A stretch of 64,000 nucleotides of DNA from Amaurobius ferox (taxonomy: Eukaryota > Arthropoda > Arachnida > Araneae > Amaurobiidae). Numbering within the stretch: position 1 is the first letter of the stretch; every line of letters begins with the position of its first letter. The translations under genes were made by a program, and so were the position numbers. Below the pieces are notes generated by a model, which saw nothing but the letters and a program-made list of their open reading frames with translations, ran no database searches and had not been told where the DNA came from. The stretch covers positions 119,693,354-119,757,353 of the forward strand of contig OX578142.1 in assembly GCA_951213105.1 (NCBI GenBank), written 5' to 3'. This document shows positions 56,996 to 64,000 of the stretch, one piece after another.

Positions 56996-58396
56996 TATAC
57001 AGGGTTACAAGGTCATTTCCTCAGGGTTACAATGTCCCTTCCTCAGGGTTACAAGGTCCCTTATTAATTTTTCCTCAGCCCAATATCTCACGAACTATGC
57101 CAGCCAGCTAAGTACTTCTTATGTCGTTGCATAGGAAATCCCCTATGGACCACATAAAGAGAATAGGGAGGAGCCTGTGGTCCCGTGTTTTGGGAGAGTT
57201 AGGGCCCATCTCGGCCTTTTTCGCAGATAGAGGAAATAAAGTCAATTAAATTGTAAAACGAGTTAAATTTAGTACAAAAATATTTTAGTTCCATAACAAA
57301 AGATGGGACCGGGCTAGCACTAGAAAATCAAAATCTCGGAAAGCAACAACTGAGTATTTAGACAAGGCAACAATGTGTGAATGCATAACTGATAATTTCC
57401 AAGGTTCCGAGACTTTTTCTTTTCGGGGCACCTGGGAGAAACTCACGTATCCCCACATCGGAAATAGAAGTTCTTAGAATAGTTTTGTAGTAGAAATTGA
57501 TGTGATGCATTCATTTTCTGGATGGATGCTTGAAACGGTTAACAGTCATGATGGCTTAGACTGCGATCAAAGATACCTTGGAAGATGGGCCACCAATGTT
57601 GAGAGGTAGACAAAAATAAATTTGTAAAGGAGAGTAAACAGAGAGAAAAAACAGACTCTCTGAAAGAAGAAGGGTTCCAAGTGAAAGTCGCGGGACTCAG
57701 TAGTCAGTTTCAATTCAGTGGTCACGAGGTCAAAGGGTGAGATGATAAATGTTGAAAAACAACATTATCGTCTCAAGGTCAAAAACTTTGAGTTACACCG
57801 TAGTAGGCAGGTCAGACAGCCGAGCTCTTTCAGTTCTGGGTTCGTAAGTTCTTCTTGGGTCAGAAATGATGTGTCTGGGTCTGCCTTTTCTGTTAGCTGG
57901 TTTGAAATTGTAGTTGAGTTGAATTGCAGTTGTATCTGCCATACAATAACTGACAATTTATTGCATAACAGAGAATTTTCCTTCCTTAAATACACTGACA
58001 GATGGAGAATTCGCATTAAGTGAACCAGTTATCCAATACGAAAACTGTATGCAAATGTAATGGACTTGCATACATATCAAAGCGTTCAATTCCCGTCACT
58101 GTTTCACAAAGTGTCACAAAATTTGGAATGTCACTGACCATCTTTTGTTATGGAACTAAAACAATTCTGTACTGAATTTGACTCGCTTTACAACTTTCTA
58201 ATTTACTTTTACCCTAGCTGCAAAAGGGGTGGATATGGGCCCTTCTCCCCCCCCCCCCGCCCAAAAAACGAAAGTCCTCCAGATTTCATTGGGCCATGGG
58301 GTTTTTCCTATACAACGGCGCAAGAAGTACATAGCTAAGCTGCCATAGTTCAAGAATTATCGGCCTGAGGAAGAACAGTCCTTGTAACCCTGTATA
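56996..58396. mobile_element. Non-autonomous TIR element, 1.4 kb
   Basis: Perfect 17-bp terminal inverted repeats, tatacagggttacaagg and ccttgtaaccctgtata, each begin or end with TA, as for a Tc1/mariner-type target. Subterminally both ends carry cctcagg in inverted orientation. Near the left end a 28-bp unit (cctcagggttacaaggtccc) repeats three times (about 57000-57075). The interior has no transposase-like frame. It contains a 12-base poly-C run near 58250 and a frame pair at 57718-58023 that I cannot support as a gene. Confidence 0.7.
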
Positions 58397-58399
58397 TTG

Positions 58400-60560
58400 T
58401 ATATGGTTGTTATATTTTTTTAATTAACGTTCATCAATTTTCAAAGATTTGAAGATCTGTTTAAATTAATGCAAAAATAAAGATTTATTTTTAAATTTCT
58501 AAAGCTTCACATGTTTATCAGTCAAGTATGATATATGAGAAGCATAGCTATCCCAAAATATGCAAATATATAAAAATTTTATTCTGTAAAAAACCATGTG
58601 CTTAATCTAAAACGTCCCAATTCTCAATGTTTAAAGTTAACTCGCTGGTAAATAAATCTCGCGGTTAAAGATGACGGATTATTAAACATTTAATTTCTAC
58701 GGAGTATTCAGTGATGCCTTTCAGAAAAAAATATTTGCTTAAAAAAGATTTTAATTATAATATAAAAATATTTGGTTCAAACATCCTTCAGATTAAATAA
58801 ACAAAGAAATAGCACTGAAATATTCAAGCTCATTAAGATGAACTTTTTTTTAGTAATTAACAAATTTGTTTAAGCGAACTTATACTTCATTAAATTTGAG
58901 TTTTTTTAAACTGTCAGCTCATATCTTGTTTTAGATAAAAACTCTCCGTTTCTTAAAATTTCCGCACAAATATGAATTCGTTATCAAAAAAATGCCATAT
59001 TTCATTACCTAAAAGCTAAATATTTAGTTGTGCATTTATTTCTAACCAAATATTTTAATGTTGGATATACGTGTATTGAGAAAGTATTGTTTTCAAGAAA
59101 TATTTCGATTTCAAGATTTTGATGCCAATGTAGGTTTTAAGACCTCCTGAAGACGGTATGATAATTTTTGGGATGATATCCGTCTGTCTGTCTGTTTGAT
59201 TTAAGTCTGTCTGTTTGATTTTGTCTGATGTTTGTGATCGATTTTTTGTGCACACCATAGCTGCTATAAATATTACTGACTTTTCACGAAATTTTATATC
59301 CGGCTTTTTTTCCTAAAAATCTATAACTAGATAGAATTTTTTTACTATTCGAGCACATTAAAACTCTCCACTACGCCATGCAGAGTTGAGACCCTGGTTT
59401 AAAATATTTTACACTTTGAATTTGACCCGAATGATAAACTAATTAACCACATATTTAGCAATATTAATTTGCAGATTTCGCAACCAGCTATAATATTAAA
59501 TATCCATAAACTAAATACTAAGAAAACCCCTCGAATGCCAAAGACTTATTATCATTGAAAACTTGAAATAATAATTACATAAAATGGTATAAATCACTGC
59601 TGTGCTTTAAGTTTCTTATATATTTATTTTCACCCAAAATATTTCAACTTCAAAAGAATAAAATGGTGAGGACTCTAAATTTCCTTCGTTCTTTGCTGCG
59701 ACACAAAAATCTAATTTAACGTTCACACACATCAATGAGTTTTCTCTTTTTAACATGTGTTGTCAATAAAGAGAAACATTTCTTGAGCTGCAAAAAAATC
59801 CTCTTAATTAAATCAAAATAAACTAGTTGCTATATTTTACTGAAAAATGGAAAAAGCTGATTTAAGAATTAAATATTTAAAATAACAGTGGAATACATAA
59901 AATCCTTTTAATAAGAAACACTGTCCTAAATTTTTGACTTAAATTACAACATTGTTAAAATCCCAAAGTAACAAAAGTATTACATGAATTTTAATTTCAT
60001 CATAAGTTAATTTAATATTTTACGAAAGAGACTATAATGAACAAAAAGTTACAGAAAAGTTTTATTTTATTTTTTTTTCTAGAGTTTGCGAATTTGGTTT
60101 TGTTTTTGCTTTTGATTCTATTAAATTGAAAAGTATTGTTTTCCCAAAAATGCCGACAACATTTCAGATGAGATATACGCTCTAAGATAGCCTGAAGACA
60201 TTTCGTAAGCTTTTTATAAAAGGATAATCATATCTATATGCAGGGACATATATGCAAGTAGTATATTTGTGGGGAATTCACGATATCTCAAGAACGAATG
60301 CAACTATCGCCCTGAACTGTTTTACCTTAAAATGATCTTTTAAAATTTTACTGTATAAAACTTGCTACTGTGTCCAATTGTCTTGTAAAATGGTCTGTAA
60401 AAAATCCCCTTTAGATTTCGTTACAACACATCAAAAGTTAGAAAAAGCCAGTTGTTTTCGGTTAGGAAACGCATTCTAAGCCAAGAAATCTATGAGAAAT
60501 AGATTTTTGAATAGAAAACACAGGCATTCTATACGTATGAGACTTCACGTGACCTGCAAG
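58400..60560. other. AT-rich DNA, nothing recognised
   Basis: A (TCTG)n-containing phrase at 59180-59215 resembles repeat starts elsewhere, and atctcaagaacg at 60287 is a phrase of families B and C. No gene is supported. Confidence 0.4.
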
Positions 60561-60564
60561 AGCC

Positions 60565-60640
60565 ATCTGTGGCTGAACGGTTAACAGTATGGTCTTTAAA
60601 TCGATAAGAACAGGGTTTGAATACCGTGTACGTATGGGCA
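60565..60640 (+). pseudogene. tRNA-like sequence
   Basis: A-box-like gtggctgaacggttaacag and B-box-like gggtttgaataccg stand at tRNA spacing, with a possible ccat/atgg acceptor pairing. The anticodon stem is weak. It is probably the head of an old tRNA-derived SINE; the minus-strand 70-codon frame across it is not a gene. Confidence 0.4.
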
Positions 60641-60659
60641 TCCCTGAATTTGCATAGAG

Positions 60660-61835
60660 TGATTCGAAATCCACTTTAAACTGTAGCTCTCGGTCGCAGT
60701 AGCTTTCATGTTCATAAAATAAACAGCAAAACGTTAAAATTCTCCACTCTAAACTATTTTCAAAGCAACGTGCATTGAACTAAGAAAACTTTTATGTAAG
60801 AAGTAAACGTTCTGCTTTCCGCAGGGCAGTTGGGTTTTTTCATACAAAACCATAGCTACGTGCACATTTTTATAGTGTATATTTTTTGTCATTTACACTG
60901 TTAAAATTATTCCATTCAACATTTAAAATTTTGAAAGCACTGATTAGATGAAAATTTACCAGTAATTTAGAAATATTATCCTGCAATGTCAAAATTTCTG
61001 ATCGTTTTCATTTTCTCACGAAGATAGCAGTAGTAATAAGCAATTGCCTTAAACTTGCTGGTAGTAATTATTGCAAATTTATTTTAGACTTGTTCTATCT
61101 TCTGCTCTTCTGCAACATGATACGTCTGCAACATATACCATCTCATAACCGGATGACCAAGTTAGTCAACCAGTTATGAAATTTAAACCAAGACTTAGGG
61201 AGCTCTGCCAAATACTTTTTGTTTCAGTGAATTATTTTTAAACGTGTGGCTATGTAGATCTCCGAATTGTATGGAAAGGTGTGCGAAGCTTTCCTAATTG
61301 ACAGTTCATTATTTTTAGATTTTTCTATACCGGTTTCAAGGTAGGGTTTTTTTAGATCAGAAACACTGAGTTGTCTTGAGTTTATAATTGTGAATTGTTA
61401 TGATCTGAAAATAAATATTTGATAATTAGATGATGTTCAATGAAAATCTTATTATTTGTTATTATTTTTTTATTATTATGTTATAATGTATTTAAATAAT
61501 AATTTAATAATTGCTAGAATTCATTTCTAATATTGAAAAGTGCATTATTTCTTTGTAGAGGCGAAGCAGATCGTCAATCTACTTAGCCTTTTCATCAATA
61601 ATCCGTTTCGCTCGCAACCGTTGATTACAACAAACAGCAATCCTAAAATTTCAAAATTTTAGTTAAAAACTTCAAAAGTATTGACCTATATGCCTTAATA
61701 AGTTTCTTATAAGCATAGAGTGAACTAAAATTTATTTTCCCATTCATTGGTATTTCATTATGAATTAGCAACATTAAGATTTTTTACATGAATACTGCTT
61801 AATATAAAAGCTCTGTATATATATGGTACAGCCTT
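60660..61835. other. AT-rich DNA, nothing recognised
   Basis: No supported feature. Confidence 0.4.
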
Positions 61836-61839
61836 TGCT

Positions 61840-62210
61840 GCGGGACTACGCAGTTTCTGGAGATGCTCGCTATGAGTGTATCTAGCTGCTGATTAGCTAA
61901 GCTTTTTCTATGGAATTTTAAGGCCAATCATGCATATTATAATGTATATCTATTTTCTAGACCTGTTGTTTTTTCTTGTATATCATACTACGAGTTAGTG
62001 GCACTATGCTACAGGCAATAATATTGGGGGCTATTCTTCTCTCACCACCCCCATTAATTGGTGACCCCCATAAAGTGGATCCATCCAGATTAATAATTGG
62101 CCAGCCAATGCTGTAATGTGGCACCACAGATAAATAGCGCCGTTGTCGACTAAATGTGCAATTAATGAGGCGATCCGCTTTACCCACTAGATCCGCTATG
62201 CTCATTCTCC
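61840..62210. other. GC-richer patch, possible LTR-retroelement trace
   Basis: The region contains ttaattggtgacccccataa, which resembles the leader just after the LTR of some Ty3/gypsy elements (attggtgacccc). No LTR pair, gag or pol can be followed, and both strands are full of stops. It is reported as a trace only. Confidence 0.25.
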
Positions 62211-62599
62211 CCTTTTGAACTTATGCATTGCAGTATTTTCTGTGTTTTATGTAAACATGTTACATGTATATTTCTTATGTATTTCTTACACATTATTGCA
62301 TAACTCATTATTGCATAAGAACATTGCATCACCAAACACCAAACTAAATCTTTCATGGAGAATTTAAGCATTTCAAAAATATCTGTGTTTAACATTATCT
62401 TGTTAAAATGCATTCTAAATAAAAGCATATTATTCATAAAGTTTAGCATTTCTACTGCTTTCCGATTTGAAAACGAAAAATACAAAATAAATAATTAATG
62501 GAGTAAATAAATATAACACAAAATAAAAATTTTGTGTTTCACGCTCTATACGTTAAACAATATTTTATTAATTTATCAAGTCTTAGAAGTTGCAAACGA

Positions 62600-62880
62600 T
62601 AAAACTTTCCGCTCGCTTCTATCAACACAAGGTATTAATTAAATTAGGTATCTACTCGATGGGTGATATTTTTGCTGTGAAGAAGCGTTTAATTATTACA
62701 CAAAGAACTCTCTTCAAGATTTCTTTACTCCCCTTATTTTAAGAAAACAATTTTCTTAACATTTTCTTTTGCCATAAGTTAAACAATGCCGGATATAATT
62801 AAAGTTTCTTGAAGAAAAGCAAAGTAAAATGCTCTTCAATTTACCAAACTCTGTGTAAAAGTCTTTATTGACGGTTAGCT
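62600..62880 (+). repeat. Family E diverged repeat, copy 2
   Basis: Ordered blocks shared with 27560-27865: taattaaattagg, gctgtgaagaagcgtttaat, aagaaaacaattttctt, gccataagttaaacaatg, aattaaag, gtaaaagtctttatt. Old and diverged. Confidence 0.45.
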
Positions 62881-63062
62881 CATTATATGAATACATAAAA
62901 ACCAGTTAAAGGGAATTTAGATTGATGAGCTAAGAATGGTAATAATTGAGTAAAATGCAGTCTGTTGAAAGTAATTCACACAGTTTTGTTTAACGAAAGG
63001 AGTTAAATTGAGAAATGCGTTTCTAAAATATTTTAAACTTGAGTCAAAATTTCTAGTTGCAG

Positions 63063-63127
63063 GTATTTTTAATGATGGATTCGTCAATACCTGTAGATGA
63101 TGTGTTAAATTTTCCTCTGAACGATCT
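63063..63127 (+). CDS. Weak candidate exon (possible first coding exon)
   Basis: tagttgcag ends at 63062 and a consensus donor gtaagt starts at 63128. The 65-nt block is open in one frame and contains an ATG at 63072, giving MMDSSIPVDDVLNFPLNDL. The composition is protein-like. Against it, the phrase caatacctgtagatgat is nearly repeated at about 25037-25055 (caataccggtagatgat), so the block may belong to a repeat. Confidence 0.25.
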
Positions 63128-63413
63128 GTAAGTTTCAGGTTACTTTTTGGAAGGAATTTCTAACAAGGTAAGTAAAATCTGTCTTAATTCCTAATTAAAA
63201 CAAATAATCTGCAATTGAAAAATATTTACAGGACTAATGTAAGTTCATTTTAATGTATATTGCCATCAGATTATGATAGTTTAATATGACGCTGAATTTA
63301 ATTCTGTGTTAATATACAATGGCTAAACTATTTTAAAACGTATACATTCAGTTATTCAAATATACAAAGATTAACTATATTACATACATTATATTTCATG
63401 TATATTGTTTTAG

Positions 63414-63800
63414 TTACTAGAAAATGTACCCTCCGTTGCCGGGATTTTAGGATGCAAACCTTTTCTAAATACTACACCCGAGCCCACATTCAGTTCCTGG
63501 AAACCAAATAACGTTCTAACAATACTCTCGCTTATAACAAAAATGAAGCAATCCGTTGAAAACGTACCTCGGGATTTAAAATAAACGATCGTGGCGTAGC
63601 CGTGTGTGCACCCAAGCAACAGTTCTTTATTTTATTTTTGTTATAAGCGAGCGTATTCTTAAAACGTTATTTCATTTTCAAGAATTCACTGTGAGTTTGG
63701 GTGTAGTGTTCATCAAAAGTTTGTATCCTAAATCCCGAGCGACGTCGGGTATCTTTTCTAGTAACAAAAATAAAATAAAAATATGTTGCGTGTGTGCACA
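63414..63800. repeat. Foldback: approximately 130-bp inverted repeat
   Basis: The left arm, 63414-63545 (actagaaaatgtaccctccg ... gagtgttataagc-complement), pairs imperfectly with the right arm, 63638-63772 (tttttgttataagcgagcgt ... cgggtatcttttctagtaac). An inner/outer pair, ggcgtagccgtgtgtgcac (63586) and gtgtgcacacatggctacgcc (63786), shows a second inverted element overlapping the loop. The minus frame in the left arm and the plus frame in the right arm are similar because of the inversion, not because they are paralogous genes. Confidence 0.75.
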
Positions 63801-64000
63801 CATGGCTACGCCACGGCCACTACTTGTGACAAACCCTGTCAACGCCTAGTACATTTTCTACTTTCCAATAAATAAGCGCGCGGCACTTAAATGATACAGA
63901 TACAGACAGCAGCATTCATTTTCCAAATCGTCTGTTTTGAACTAAAATCATTCTCACGACACAAAAAAATTAAAATACTAGAAATCGCAAAAAATTCTTT

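Noticed and set aside
57718..58023. 101-codon plus frame, with an 83-codon frame on the opposite strand
   Set aside because: It lies inside a TIR element, has no recognisable motif and has an equally long antisense frame; support for a gene is lacking.
61957..62205. 82-codon minus frame in the GC-richer patch
   Set aside because: No motif is recognised; the only hint is a short leader-like phrase of LTR elements on the other strand.
63410..63849. Two related small genes in opposite orientation
   Set aside because: The similarity comes from the foldback arms; neither frame has start context or a known domain.

Overview
This window is AT-rich eukaryotic DNA, almost certainly from an arthropod. 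A spider or other arachnid is my best guess. The basis is the repeat content: a BEL/Pao retrotransposon with a tRNA-Tyr-like primer site, mariner and hAT elements, a 5S-rRNA-derived SINE family, a Helitron-like piece, and many AT-rich non-autonomous DNA elements. No bacterial-style operons are present. Genes of the host are nearly absent: I can support only two weak single-exon candidates (5732-5828 and 63063-63127). The window may therefore be intergenic or lie inside a very long intron. Most short open frames are chance or repeat-derived.

Layout. 1-15 kb: copies of an approximately 1.3-kb repeat (called family A here), a CT-rich simple-sequence tract, a (TA)n run, a deleted mariner with intact termini (11241-11964), and a short TIR element with CTTTCCCTGCA ends (family B, 14130-14906). 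15.25-20.43 kb: a young BEL/Pao element with two 279-bp LTRs, a 5-bp target duplication and a single long gag-pol frame whose integrase is truncated. 21-27 kb: family C element, short tandem repeats, and a decayed Jockey-like LINE on the minus strand interrupted by another family B copy. 28-30 kb and 39.5 kb: several SINEs whose heads are derived either from 5S rRNA or from a tRNA but which share one body. 30.9-34.4 kb: nested family A and family B copies. 34.6-43.9 kb: further low-copy repeats, a Helitron-like element and another family C copy.

The most unusual object is a huge inverted duplication, 44.43-56.38 kb. Its two arms diverge from an axis near 51.31 kb. The right arm keeps a gene (51992-53481, split by a 5S-headed SINE) for a protein that appears to carry two PC4-like single-stranded-DNA-binding domains followed by a Cys-rich tail. 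In the left arm the same gene has been deleted, leaving recognisable edges. Both the axis and the outer ends carry related motifs built from TGACGTCA/ACGTCAT and CAAAGTTCAA, so each arm looks like a complete unit with its own terminal repeats, and the whole looks like a head-to-head dimer. Later events scarred each arm separately: a 1537-bp hAT element in the left arm, a SINE in the right-arm gene, and a deletion of about 1.2 kb in the right arm. I cannot name a known element with this architecture.

56.4-64 kb: a poly(A)-tailed tRNA-derived SINE, a 1.4-kb element with TACAGGGTTACAAGG ends, AT-rich unannotated DNA, and a small 63.4-63.8 kb foldback.
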